From NCBI GenBank assembly GCA_010093485.1, contig MU001496.1:1949729-2013728 (forward strand): 64,000 nucleotides of DNA, given 5' to 3'. Below, in pieces: positions 1 through 14,200 of the stretch (position 1 is the first letter of the stretch; the number at the start of each line of letters is the position of its first letter). The DNA is from Karstenula rhodostoma CBS 690.94. Lineage: Eukaryota > Ascomycota > Dothideomycetes > Pleosporales > Didymosphaeriaceae. The translations under genes were made by a program, and so were the position numbers. The notes beneath the pieces were generated by a model, which did not search any database, was not told where the DNA came from, and worked only from the letters and a program-made list of their open reading frames with translations.

Positions 1-775
1 TATTAGAAAAAAATAGAAAATAAAAAAATAAGTAAAGAAAATTTTAAAAAGAAAAAAAAAAGTTTAATAGAAAAGAACTAAAAAAAGGTTAGAGTAAAAA
101 AGCTAAAAGATTAAAAAGTATTAATAAAAAGTTAAAACTAAATTAAAAAAAAAAAAAAAAAAAAAAATTTTAAAAAATTATATATTTTAAAATTAAATAT
201 AGGCCTTTTAATAAAGCTTAGTAAGAAAAATAAAAGTTATTTATAAATTATAAATTTCTATATTATTATTATTTAATATATAAAATACTAGTAAATAACT
301 TTAGTTATTTTATTTTAAGAAATAAAAAAGTAATAGGTTATTAAATATAACTATAATCTACTAAAAGGACTAGTAAATATTAAAATACTAAATAAATAAA
401 TAAAAGGCTAGATAAGGCTCTTAAAAAAAGTAGTAAATAATTAAAAAAAAATAGATAAATAAATTAAAATAAAATAGAATATATAGAATTAAAAATTAAT
501 TAGAATAATATAGTAATTAAAAGGTTTAGAAACTAAATCTTAAAAAAAGGAAGGAAAATATAGTATAAAAATTAATTAGTAATATAGAATTAGGGAAATA
601 GTAGGCCTAATAGACTATTATAAAAAGGGAACTTAATAGAAATAAAAAAACTAGATAATATTTACTCTAATAATCTATTATAAAAAAGAAAAAAAAGATT
701 TTATATAATAAACTTTTACTAAAATAATTTAATTTTTTTTTTTTTTTTTTTCTCCCTTTTTATATTATATTTAAT
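1..775 (-). mobile_element. Partial LTR element, minus orientation, cut by window edge
   Basis: Positions 557-775 match the reverse complement of the LTR-like repeat at 11,071-11,281. Positions 230-540 match the reverse complement of the sequence just inside that repeat (about 11,285-11,600). This is therefore the LTR and leading internal part of a second copy of the same element, running leftward out of the window. It is fully RIP-degraded, with no coding capacity. Confidence 0.6.
557..775 (-). repeat. LTR-like repeat A, copy 1 (inverted)
   Basis: About 215 bp, matching the reverse complement of copies 2 and 3. Shared landmarks include GTAGGCCTAATAG, TAGATAATATTTACTCTAATAA and a poly-T/CTCCCT segment at one end. 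Differences between copies are mostly transitions, as expected from independent RIP. Confidence 0.7.
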
Positions 776-1539
776 ACTATACTATAATTTTTCTTTTTAT
801 AATATTTAATATTTATAAATTTAAATAATTTATATTAATTAATAAAACTAGTCTCTATATTTTATATACTAACTATAAATATTATAATAAAAATAATTAA
901 AATATTAATATTAACTTTAAAAAACTATTCTTTTATTAGTATTTAATACTTAGAGAATTCCTCTAGAGGTAGTAACTTTAAATTAAATAATATTTTATTT
1001 ATTTTATATAAATTTTTTTATATTAAAACTATTCTATAGAATAGAAAATAGTAATAATTTAGTTTTTTAAATAATTTTTTAGTTTAATTTTTAGTTTTTA
1101 TAAAAGTTTATTAGTAGTTTATTTATTAAAATCTCTAGTAGAATTAGACTTAGTAGAAATAATTAATTTCTTTAATAATAATTTATTATTATATAGTAAT
1201 TTATTATTATATCTATATACTAGGATATTATTTTTAATACTAGACTTAACTAATTACTAACTTTTATTTTTAAATTTAAATAATTTAACTTTATTACTAT
1301 TTTTATTTAAAAATATATAGTATATTATAATAAAGTCCTTATCTAGAATAGGCTTTATTAAAAATAATTAATAATTACTATAGTTCTAGAAAATAGTCTA
1401 TACTAGAGAAATAAATAATATTATAAATTCTATAAGAATTTTAAACTCCTTTATAGGGGAGTATTTTTTATAGAGTAATTCTATTTATTAAAGTTAAATA
1501 TTCTTTTTTTTAAAATTAGTATTCTATTAGTTAGTATTA

Positions 1540-1870
1540 AACTAGTTCCCTTTTAAATAAAAGGGGTTATTTAAACTACTCTATTATATATTTTTAGTAA
1601 TTTATATTATTTTATATTATTTTTATATATACTATATTTTTATCTAAAATTTCTCTAATAACTAATTAATAATAGTACTAGTTTTAATTAGAATTATAAA
1701 TTTAATTAGTTATATTTTTTTATTTAATTTTACTAATACCTATAAGCTATAATATACTATTATACTAATAATAATAATAATAATATTTATATAACTACTA
1801 ATATTAATATATATATATCTAGTCTATATACTTTATAATTTAAGAAAGAGAAATATTATATACCCCTTTA
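1540..1870 (-). repeat. Dispersed repeat C, copy 1 (inverted)
   Basis: Matches the reverse complement of 25,240-25,550. Both contain the AAAAGGGG/CCCCTTTT end, an ATT-rich stretch, and a segment ending in ATATACCCC in this orientation. Confidence 0.55.
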
Positions 1871-4800
1871 ATTCTATTATTTATATAAAAAAAAACTTAT
1901 TATTTAATTACTAATATCTACTATAATATAATAGTTTTAATTAATAATAACTAATACTTTTTATACTACTAGCTTATATATAAAATTATAAATATCTAAT
2001 ACTATTTTTACTTATATATAATTTATTATAAATATTTTAACTAGTTTTTTATATTTATTATTCTTTACTATATAATAAACTATTATATATAGTATTTCTA
2101 TAAAAAAACCCTTACTTATTTTTTTTTATTTCTAGTATAATAAAAAATTTATAAAATAGTATAATAGTAATAAACCTCTAGTATTATAACCTTATTAGTA
2201 TTCTATTTCTATTTACTATAACTTTTAATTATCTAGTTTTCTATTTATATAAGGATTTTTTTATAAATATTATTATTATTTATAAAATATATAGTAACTA
2301 TATTATATAATAGACTATACTACTAGAATATACTATTAATTTTAATTAAAAAAAAAATTTAATAAAACTAATTTTCTAAAATATAATAATAATAATAATA
2401 TAATAAATAAATAATTAATAACTTTAATAGAAAAAGAGATTAGATTTATAGTATTATAGTAAAATTAAATATTTACTAACTTATAGAGGACTATAGTAGT
2501 TTAATAATTTAGAGAAATAAAAAATATAAAAAAGAAAATAATATTTAAAACTAGTTATTTTTTTATAACTAAATTTTTTTTTATATTAAGTAAATATTAT
2601 AAGTAACTATATTTAGTTCGAATTTAAATAACTAACTATCTTATATTAAATTATAAGTTTTAAATAATTATTTAGTATATATTTAATTTATAGTAAATTA
2701 TAATTATTTTATATAACTATAATTTTATATTATATTATAAGTAATATATTTATTCTATTTATATAACTAGATAATAGTTTACTAAAAAGAAAAGGTCTAT
2801 AATTTTTAAACTATTTAAATTTTTTATATTTTAATACTCTACTAAGTTTCTTTACTATATTTTACTATAGTTTCTAGAAACTTATAAAATATTATATTTA
2901 AATATTAAACTAGTATTTTTTATTAACTAGTAGAAGTAAATAGTATAGTATTATAAATAGAATAATAATTTATAATAATATATTATTTAACTATATTAAG
3001 TACTAGTTATACTAATTAATTAGTATTTTAGTATTCTTAAAGAATTTTTTTTCTATAATTAGGTTATAGTTTTCTATTTTATATAAAATAAACTATATAG
3101 TTATAGAATATTTATTAATATTAAATATTACTTAAAAGTAATAATTAACTAAAATAGCCTTTTTACTAGTAAAACTTTTAAAAGGGATTAGATATTTAAA
3201 CTATATTAACTTAATATTATATTAGTACCTTAGTATTTTTTCTAATTATAGAATAATAAAATTATATATATATATATACTAGAATTAATAAAATTATATA
3301 TATAAATCTTATATTTATTATTTAAAAATATTATTAAAAGTATAAAAGGTATTTCTCTAAATAAGTTATAATTTAAATACCTTTAGAGTTAGTATAATAT
3401 TTTCTAGAGTAAAATATTAGTTTTTATAAATTAATTAGTTTTATATCTATTACTTTTATTAGGGGTACTAGTTTAAAGTTAACTAGTATCTATAGTTTTC
3501 TAATTTAAAATCTAATTTAAAGTCTTTATTAGAGATATATTTATTACTAAATTCTAAAAAGAAAAAAAAAAAATTTCTTTTTAAATCTTTATAATAGTAG
3601 CTATAGTATATCTATTATAGGGTTTTACTAAATAATTTTTATAAATATAGTTTTTAAAAAAATAATTATAATATATCTAATTTTTATAATACTATTTTCT
3701 AGAGTATTTATATTTAGAATTAGTAGATTAGTATTTTAGAGCTAATTTTACTATAGTATCTTTAGGTAGTCTAGTAGTATAATAAGGGATTAAAATAATT
3801 ATTTATAATAAAAACTCCTTATAATAATATAGAATAGAGGAAGTAAGTTAATTATAATTAGTTTAATAGTTATATTTAAAGACTTTATATAACTTATAAA
3901 TAATAATATAAAGTTTATTATAGTTTATAATAAAATTAATAATATTTTTAATAAATTAGTTAGTAAGTTTTATATAGAGTTTCTTATAAAGTATCTCTTT
4001 AGAATTATTAGAATAATATATAGCCTAGTTTATAATTATATTATACTATATAATAAATAAGTTTATATCTTTTCTAAATAGAAATATTATTTTCTAGAGA
4101 TTAGTATAGATATTAATATTCTAGTTTAATAGTATAAATATAGCTTAGAGATAGTTATATAAATTTATAAGAAATATAGTTAATTACTATTATTTCTAAA
4201 TATTAAAAGTTTTAAAGGTATAGCCTTCTAGCTATATATTAATATAATTAGTAATAACTATAATAAATTTTTTAGAAGTATTTTACTAAAAATAGTCTAT
4301 ATTAAACTTAATCCTAATCTCTAATAAATAAAACTATAACTTAAATAAAGTTTTATTATTATTAAATTTATTAGAATTTAGAATTTTAAAGAATAGATAT
4401 TTACTCTAATAAGTTTAGTACTTTATATAATAAAGATTTAGTACTTTATAAAAAAATTTATTAGGAATATTTATTTATAGAATATATTAATCTATAGTAG
4501 AATAGTCTATACCTTACTATTTATTTATTTTTAAATTAATAAATTTAGTATTATACTTAATAGTAAATACTAGCTTAATAGGGGAAGTATTAAACTAGTA
4601 GAGTAATTTAAAACTATTATTACTATTTAAGTTATTAATTATTATTTATATTAATTAATTTATAGTTTTAATAGTTTTTTTTAGATTTATAATTTTAGTT
4701 TATAGATAACTATTTTCTTTCTAAGTCTATATTTAGAAATTTATTATAATATTAATTTTATTATTTATATTAGTATTTTAGTAGACTAGTTATTATTACT

Positions 4801-4959
4801 AGTTCTATACTTTATATATATAATAGAATAAGATTATAAACTATAACTTTATAGTAAATAGGGCTATATTAATCTTAATATAGTCTATATAAATATTAGA
4901 AGTAATAGTAAACTTTAGACTTTAATAATTTAAAATCTCTAGGTTTTTTCTATTATAAG

Positions 4960-5210
4960 GGGTTTCCTATATATTTAATTAAAATCTATACTTTAAAAAT
5001 TATTTAAGAAATAAAATATAATATAGGCTATATAAAAAGATAAATAAATATTCTATATTATAATAATATATAATATAATAATATTAAAAGAAAACTAAGT
5101 ATTTATATAGATATAAAATACTTTAATTTAGATATAAAAATAAACTACTTCTAAATAATATCTTAAATTAATTATAAAAAATAGAAATTATATAGAGATA
5201 TTTCTAGATT
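4960..5210 (+). repeat. Dispersed repeat D, copy 1
   Basis: Direct repeat of 25,545-25,790. Shared segments include AAATTATTTAAGAAATAAAA and AACTAAGTATTTATATA followed by TAAACTACTT. Both copies begin after an AAGGGG tract that could be a polypurine tract or primer-binding end, suggesting an LTR start. This is inference. Confidence 0.5.
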
Positions 5211-8200
5211 ATATACTAGTTTTTTTATTTTTTAATATTCTAATACTCTATTATAGTTTTTAGACTTTCTATAATTTCTAGAATTTTTTTATAATATAGA
5301 ACTTTTTTATTATTCTACTAAAATTTTAATATTTCTAGAATTTCTTATATATATAAAACTTTATTATATAATATTAGTTTTTAGTAATTCTAAATAATAG
5401 TATTTTATTTTTTATTATTAGTATTATTTTTTATTATACTATTTTCTACTAATATTTTATTATATATATTTATACTTATAATATTACCCCTTTATTTAGG
5501 GTTATTATTTTAATAACTAATAGTAATTTCTATAGTATAGTTTTTATATAGTAGTATTATCTCTACTCTAAACTAATATATAAAAGTAAGTCCTTTCTAA
5601 AATATATTTATATTATATTCTCTTCTAGATTTTCCTTATTTTTTTAATTATACTAAAAGTTCTCTATTTATCTATTTAATCTTATTATATTTATATACTA
5701 AATATTAAATTAAATAGTTTAGAAATAATAGATTTACTAGACTATAAATAATATTAGAAACTAAAACTATAATATTTTATAAATACTATTTCTAATTACT
5801 ATACTAGTTATATTTCTATTTATAAAGAGTATAGTTTATAAATATCTAAGAATATATAGTAGTAAATTTAGTTTAAAAAAAAAAAGGCTTATTTAATACT
5901 ATTATAGGTATATACTAAAATAGTATATTTTAAACTAGTATTTACTAAAATAGAAATAAAATAATATTCCTATACTTATTATAATTTTTAAATAATTAAT
6001 ACTATTAAGTATTTATTAAAATAGGATTCTTCTATTATAATAGAAATAATTTTTAATAATATTTATAAATTATTAATATTTTTATCCTTATTTACTAACT
6101 ATAACTAGTTATAAACTAACTTTTTTTATTTTTTTAATTTATCTAAATTTCTTTTTACTTTTTTTAATATTAGTTCTTTAGATATTATTTATAATACTCT
6201 AATACTAGTAATTTATAATTTATATAATTTTCTTTTAGTTTTAAAATATTATATTATTCTAGTTATTCTTTTTACTTAACTAGATATTTTTACTAACCCT
6301 TAATTATCTATAAATTTTTAATTACTTTAATCTTATATTTATTATCTTTTAACTCTAGTTAGGTTTTAATTATAGTATTTAGAGATACTAGTTCTAAAAG
6401 TAATTTATAAAAGATAGAATATATTTTTATATTTATTAGTAGAAATAGTTTAGTTATAACTAGTCCTTTTATTTTTTAAATTTTAAAGGGTTTTATTTAA
6501 AGGTAATTTTATTTTTTACTTAATTATTTTATTTTTTACTTAATTATTTTATTTTTAAATTTTTCTATAATAGGAAAACTTTATTTCCCCTTTTAAGGGT
6601 TAATTCTTTAATTCTTTACTTATTTATATTTTTAAATACTATAAGGACTCTATAGCTAATTCTTTTCTATAAAACTTTATAAAAAATTTTTATTTTTTAA
6701 ACTTTATTTTCGATTCTAGTAGAAATACTTTTTAAATTTTTTAAATTCTAATAGATAACTAGTTTATATCTATAATTTATATAGTAAAATAAGTATTTTA
6801 TTATATTTAATTTTAAACTATTATATATTAATTATATAGTTAGTAGGAGTTTTATTTAGTTATTTTATTACTTATTAATATAGAATTATAGATACTTCTT
6901 AAGTATTTAATTTATATATTTTATTTATTTATTTATTTTAGAGTAGAAGTTTATTAATAGCTTTTAGTTTATTTCTAGAGCTATAGTAAAAGTATTTTAA
7001 TACTTTAAAATAAAGAGTTTATTTTTATTTATAATAAATATTTCTAGTAGTTTATATTTAGAGAATATTATATTATTAATTTTATAGACTAGTTTCTCTA
7101 TTATTATAGATTTTTTTATAAATTTAAGCTTAGCTATTTTTAAAAATTTATTTACTATTATTATAATAGTATTATATATATACTTTATTTCTAGTTATAG
7201 TAATTTTAGAAGTTTTATAATAAAATCTATTATTATATTTTATTATAGTTATATTACTACTAGTAATAGTTATAGAAGTTTATAAAGTTTATATTTCTTA
7301 AACTTATTTTTTTAATAAACTAAATAGTTATTTATTTTCTATATAACTATTTATTTAAACTTAGAAATAATATATTTATTTATAATATAATATATTATTT
7401 CTTTAATATCTAGATATTTCTATTCTTTTAATTTATATAGTTTTTTAATTAGAATAAATATATATCTATTATTAATAATAATTTATTATTAGTAGTTTTA
7501 TCTAGTTTTATTAAAACTATATATAAAGAAATTATATTTCTTTTTCTAGTTTTAATTAAATTTCTAGTAGTTCTAAAAGTTTTATATTTCTAATTTTATA
7601 TATTTTAGACTAGTTATTTATACTCTAATTTTTAGCTAATTATATTTAAGTATACTATTTTTATATTTATATAATACTATATTATATAGTTTAACTTTAT
7701 TTTTAATTAAGTTTAATTACCTACTTAAGGTATCTACTATACTATTAAAAGTTCTAAGTTAATAGTAAATTATAAAATTAAAATTTACTAAAAATTCTAT
7801 TTATTATATTTATTATTAGTTAAATTTCTTAATTAATATAAAGTTAGTAAGGTTCTAATAGTTTATTTATATCTCTATCTTAAAATAGACTTTTATAAAT
7901 TATACTTTCTATTATTTAAAAATATCTATTATTATTAGTAGTTTTTTATTATAAATATTATAGTTATATTTTACTTTTAAAAAGTTTTATAAATAGTAGA
8001 ATACTAGTTACTATTTTCTATTTTTATTTAGTTATAAAAGAATTACTTCTAATATATAATTAAATATATTTATTTAAACTTTTACTAGTTTTTATAAATT
8101 AAATATTTATAAAAATAGGGTTATTAGAAATATTATCTATAATTTCCTAAATACCTATAGTAGCTTCCTTTAAATTAGCTATATAAATTTATTAGTAGTA

Positions 8201-8467
8201 TAATAGTTTTAGAATAGTTTTTTATAAACTTCTAATAGAAGTTAATAAATTCTAGAAAAAATAAAATATTCTTTATTAACTTAAAAACTAACTATTTTTA
8301 TATAATACTAATTTTCTTTAAATCTATTAATATATTTTTCTTTAAAATAATAAATTCTAGATATTTTATTTTAGTAATATAGAATTTATATTTATCTAGA
8401 TAGAAAAGTAACTAATATTTTTTTATTTTCTTAAATACTTTTTTTATATATCTAATATATTTCTTTA

Positions 8468-8640
8468 GTATTCTAGTAGAATAGATAAATATATTATTAA
8501 AATATACTATATAGAATATATCTAAATATTTATATAATATTTTATTAATAATTATCTAAAATACTATAGGGGCGTTTATTAATCTAAATTATATAATCTA
8601 GTATTTATAAAAATTATATTTAGTTCTAAATATTATTTTT
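8468..8640 (-). pseudogene. Ty3/gypsy-type reverse transcriptase core, RIP-destroyed
   Basis: Reading the minus strand from about 8,630 gives F-R-T-K-Y, then stop-riddled sequence aligned with the conserved gypsy RT block, then F-R-L-I-N-A-P (NAP codons at 8,568-8,576). The frame continues to a degenerate catalytic box read as Y-F-N-N at about 8,493-8,504, followed by I-F-I-Y-S. The differences from the family consensus are codon changes expected from C-to-T and G-to-A transitions, including D to N in the catalytic box and Q to stop. This identifies the surrounding minus-strand relic (roughly 5.3-11.06 kb) as Ty3/gypsy. The element is inactive. I have not delimited its RNase H, integrase or LTRs. 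Confidence 0.75.
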
Positions 8641-10539
8641 TATTTATATTCTTTAATAATTTATATATAGTAATATCTATTATATATATTAAATTTTATA
8701 ATTTATTTAATTTTTTAGAGTTAATTTATAAGCTCTATAATTAAGGGTAATAGATATTAATTTTTAATTATAATATTATTTAGCTATTTATAATCTATAT
8801 AAAATTATAATTTACTATTCTTTTTAAATATTTATAAAATTAGAAAGACTATAGAATTATAACTTTTTTAAATATACTTCTATTTTAGGTTTTTTTATAA
8901 GTATTTCTAAAATTCTTTTTTCTACTTTACTAATATTAGTTTTAACTATTTTAGTTATAGTTTTATACCTTTTTTTAGAGGTATTTTATAATTCTATTTT
9001 TAATAATTTAGTAGTTTTTTTCTTTTAATTTCTTTAAAGAGTTCTATATATTTTTTATATTTTAGTATAATTATTAATAGTTTTTTTATAATCTAGAAAT
9101 TTAAATATTATATCTAGATAATTTATATTTATTCTAGATTTTCTTTTAGAATTTTAGTAATTTTAGTAGCTAAAATCTTTTTAGTCTATTATTATATAGT
9201 TTATTTAGTTAAAATATTTAGAATTTTTAGTTTTACTTTTTATATATATTATATCCTAGTAATTTATAATATTAATTTTTAGTTATATATTATTTAATTT
9301 TTCTAGTTAATATTTAGATTATTCTCTAATAACTAATTATAATTTATAATAGTTTCTAGGCTTTTTATATCTATTATAATAAAACTATATTTACTTTTAA
9401 ATTCTTTAATACCTACTAGTAATAGTAGTATTTTAAAGTATAACTAGTCTTTACTATATTTTTAAAAAAATATTCTATTTATTATTTTTAATTAGACTAG
9501 TTTTATTTTATTATAATATAATAAGTTATATTTTTCTATTATTTAGAATAAGATTAGATATTTAGTAATACTAAAGTCTATTAATATATTTACTTAGAAT
9601 TCTCTAATTATAACCTACTTTTCTATATAAAATTCTATAATTCTATTATTTTTATTTATTTTCTAAGTTTTTAAAATACTTTTATTAACTTAGTTTACTA
9701 TTTAGTAGTATTTTAGTTTTTTAATTTAGTTTAAGTCTTATTATAGACTTCTATATATATATATATTTTATATAATAAATAGTTATTATATTATAGGCCT
9801 TAATATTTTTTAGTTTTTTTTATATATTATCTCTAGCTACTTTATTAGTATTTCTAAGGTATTTTAGAGTAATTCTAATATATATACTTTTAGTATTATT
9901 CTATTTAGAAAATTTAAATAATTTTTTTTATTTACTTAGTTCTAGTATATAGGATATTTTATAATTATATACTTATAAAATATAATATATTTATAGTATT
10001 TATCTTTCTAATTATTTATAATCTCTTTTTTTTTACTAAAATATCTTAGATATTTCTCTATATAATTATAATTTTTCTACTAAACTTATTATATATACTT
10101 TAGTTTCTTTTAAAAAAAATACTTATTATTATTATATTTATAGGTTTTATTAGTTTTTTCTAAGTTTTATTTTATTAGCTAGTATTTTATAATATATTTC
10201 TATTTCTAATATATTAGATAATAATATAGATAATATTAATATAATTATATAGTATAATTTTATTTTAATAGTTTTTTATATTCTAATTTACTAAATATCT
10301 TTACTATAGTATTCTTTTCTATTTTATAGTATTTATAATTAGTAAAATTATAATACTACTATTTAATTATTAAATAGTTATTATCTATCTAAATTTACTA
10401 TATTTATATTATAACTTATTTTTATTAAAATTTTACCTATATATAGATTTAATATATATTAATACTAGTAATTTTAATTTTATATATATAGTCTAGTATA
10501 TAGTAGTTTTTTTATATATCTAGTACTAGTTTTATAAAA

Positions 10540-11060
10540 TCTATTTTATAATATTATTTTTATTAGTTATTTTCTAGATTTTTATTAATAGTTTAGAGGT
10601 TTTAGATTTATTATCTATAGTATTTCTCTATAGTAAAATAAAAATTCTAAACTATAATATTACTATAACTATTCTTATTATCTAGATTTACTTACTATAG
10701 AACTTTTTAAAAAAATATTTAGTTTTAAAGTATTTTTTCTTTCTATAGTTTTAATAAACCTTATTTTTAAAATATTATTATTAGATATTATTCTATTTCT
10801 TTTATTATAGAATTTTTTTTTTATAGAGTTTATTTTCTATAATTATATTTCTATTATAATTTTTTTATTTATAATATAGTTTCTCTATATTAGCCCTTTA
10901 ATTATATACTAGTTTATTTAATTTTTTTTTTTCTAATTATTACTTATATAGTTTATTATTTACTTATATGGCTAATTTAATTAAATTTTCTAGAGAATTA
11001 GATTTATTATAGTAGATTAGTTTATTCTTAACTATTTTCTTTAGTCTATTATAGTTTTAT
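10540..11060. repeat. Dispersed repeat B, copy 1
   Basis: Collinear with 21,680-22,200. Shared segments include TAGTTATTTTCTAGA, AAATATTTAGTTTTAAAGTA and CTAGATTTACTTACT. It lies upstream, in minus-strand sense, of the reverse transcriptase relic, so it may be gag or leader sequence of that element. Confidence 0.6.
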
Positions 11061-11070
11061 AGTATTAGTA

Positions 11071-11281
11071 TAATATAAAGAGGAAGAAATATAAAAAAAT
11101 AAAATTAAATTATTTTAATAAAAATCTATTATATAAAGTCTCTTTTATCTCTTCTATAATAGACTATTAAAGTAAATATTATTATTATTTTTTATTTCTT
11201 CTAAGCTTTCTCTTTATAATAGTCTATTAGACCTATTATTCCTTTAATTTTATATTACTAGCTAATTTTTATACTATATTT
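11071..11281 (+). repeat. LTR-like repeat A, copy 2
   Basis: Begins with TATAATATAAAGAGG and ends near TTTTTATACTATA. It is a direct repeat of 20,498-20,712 and the inverse of 557-775. Position and orientation fit the left LTR of a roughly 9.6-kb element. Confidence 0.7.
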
Positions 11282-14200
11282 TTTTTTCTTTTTTTAAAAC
11301 TTAGTCCCTAAACCTCTTAGCTACTATATTATTCTAACTAATTTTTAATTCTATATATTTTATTTTATTTTAATCTATTTATCTATTTTTTTTTAATTAT
11401 TTACTATTTTTTTTAAAAGTTTTATTTAGTCTTTTATTTACCTATTTAGTATTATAATATTTACTAGCCCTTTTAATAAATTATAGTTATATCTAATAAC
11501 CTATTACTTTTTTATTTTCTAAAGTAAAATAATTAAAGTTATTTACTAGTATTCTATATATTAGATAGTAATAATATAGAAATTTCTAATTTATAAATAG
11601 TTTTTATTTTCTTTACTAAGCTCTATTAAAAAATCTAGATTTAATTTTAAAATATATAATTTTTAAAAATTTACTTTTTTTTTTTTCTTCTTTAATTTAG
11701 TTTTAACTTTCTATTAATATTTCTTAATTTTCTAACTTTTCTATTTTAATTTTTTTTTAGCTCTTTTCTATTAAACTTTTTTTTTTCTTTAAATTTTTTT
11801 TATTTATTTCTTTATCTTTTATTTTTTTCTAATATTTTTTTACTAACTTTTTTTTTTTTTTTTTTACTATAGTTATTATAAACTATACTACTAATAGAAC
11901 TACTATTAATATTATTAAAAGTAGTAATAATCTATTATATTATAATTCTAGTAATAACTTAAAAACTAATCTCTATATTTATTTTTTTAAGTCTACTAAA
12001 GAGTATATTATTAAATAGTATAAATTATTCTAACTATATTTTACTTTTACTTTTTTTTTTTATTTACTTTTTTCTAATTTAGGTAAAAACTTATTAGAAA
12101 ATAAATTATAATTTATTTTATAATTTTATTTATTTTATTTATTAACTTAGTTTATAAAATATTATTCTTAGTTCTATTCTTTATACTATAGATATTTATA
12201 AAAATAATAAATTTATAAATTTTATTATTTATAACTTTACTATTAGTAATACTAAAATAAAAACTATTACTAATTTTTTTAGTCTAGATACTAAAAATAC
12301 TCCTTTTAAATATAGTTACTATAATATTAATATTAATATAAATATTTAATATACTACTAGTACTACTTATTTTTTTTTTTTTTTAATTAATTATTATTAT
12401 ACTTACTATTAGAACTATTTAGATAGGATTAAACTTTATTTTAGAAATAAATATAGTATTTCTTATATTAAAAATAAGCTATTAAACTAGAATACCTATA
12501 ATAAATATTAAATAAATAGTAATTATATTTTTTTACTTTTTTTATTATAATTCTTAGCCCTAATTCTATATTACCTCTATTTTATTAACCTCTTTTTAAA
12601 AAAACTAATTAATTCTAGCTCTAGTCCTTTAATTACTAATATTATTTTAGTTATTAATATTTTTTCTACTAGAATAATATATACTTAGGCTCTACTTATA
12701 TAAGTTTCTAAAATAATTTCTATTCTAAATACCCCTATTAGTAATAAACCCTTAGAGCCCTATTTTATTATATTTTAAAATTATAATTTTTTTTTCTTTA
12801 AAATTTTTTTTAATCTAGCTTAATAGACTTTTAGAGGTTTATTTTATTTTTATTATAACTTAGTTTTTTTTTTTTAAAACTTTAATTCTTTTATATAGAT
12901 TATTTTTTCTTTATATTTTAATTATAGTTTATTTATTTTTAACTTTTTTATATATTTTAATTCTTTATTCTAAAATATTACTTTTTTTAATTTTAATTAT
13001 TTTCTAGTTTAATTTACTTTTAAAGAGAAAGTTTTATTTTTTAATTTATAAATTTTTTATTTAGTAGTTTACTTCTTTAGTTCTAATTATTTTTTAGATT
13101 TTAATAGGGTTATTTTTATACTAGTTTTTTTTTTTATTATTTTAAAACTATTAGTAGTTTTAATTTTTCTAAATTTTTAACTAGTTATTACCCTTCTTAT
13201 ATTACTAAGAACTTTAATAAAAAAAAAAAAAATTAAAAATAAAAATTTTTTTTTTCTCTTTTAGTAATAGTTTTTTCGCTAGTATCTAGTTTTAAACTTT
13301 TTTTTTTTTAAAAATATAGATTTTTTTTTATTATTTATTTTTTTTATAATTTTTTTTTTTTTATACTATTTATCTATTTTTTTATATCTCCCCTCTATTT
13401 TCTCTAAAACCCTATTAAGTATTTTATTTTTTCTATTTCTTTTTTCTTTTTTTTACTATTTATAGTTAGCTTTTCTAATACTTTATTAGGTTAGAGAAGT
13501 AATTAGTTTAACTTAATATTAAATTTAAAAGTAGATATATTTATATTTATATTTAAATTAATAATTTTCTTTTTTTATAAAATAATTATTTCTAGTAAAC
13601 TATCTTTTATTTATATTACTAGTATAATTATTTATTAGAATTTTTTTTTTTTTTTTTTTTTTAGTCTCTTTTTATTCTCTAGATTTAATTTTAATTACTT
13701 TTTTTTCTTTTTAACTATTTAATATCTAGGTAGTTTAGGTACTTTTAGTACTAGTTAGTAAGAATTAATTAGTAGGTTTTTAGATACTATTTTTATTTTC
13801 TCTTTTAAAATCTAGATTTTATTATTAGGACTAAGTTTATAGAATCTTTTAAGGCGATTATTATATATTATATATTAAAAGAATATTTTATCTACTTTTT
13901 TTAGCTAGTAATATAACTATCTAGAGTAGTTAATAATAATTTAGTAAGAACTAAGTTATTTATTATATATTTTTATAATAATAGACTTATTAATTACTCT
14001 AATAGAGTTCTAAACTAGTATTAAATTACTTTTAATAAAGTTTTATTAAAATATTTTAGTAAAATTCTATTATTCTACTTTTTTTAAATATATCTTTTTT
14101 AATCTAGAAAGTATTTTTAATAACTTATCCCCTTTTTATTCTAGTTATTTTACCCTTAGAATAAAGAAATCTAATTAATCTTTAACCTTTATTTATAATA

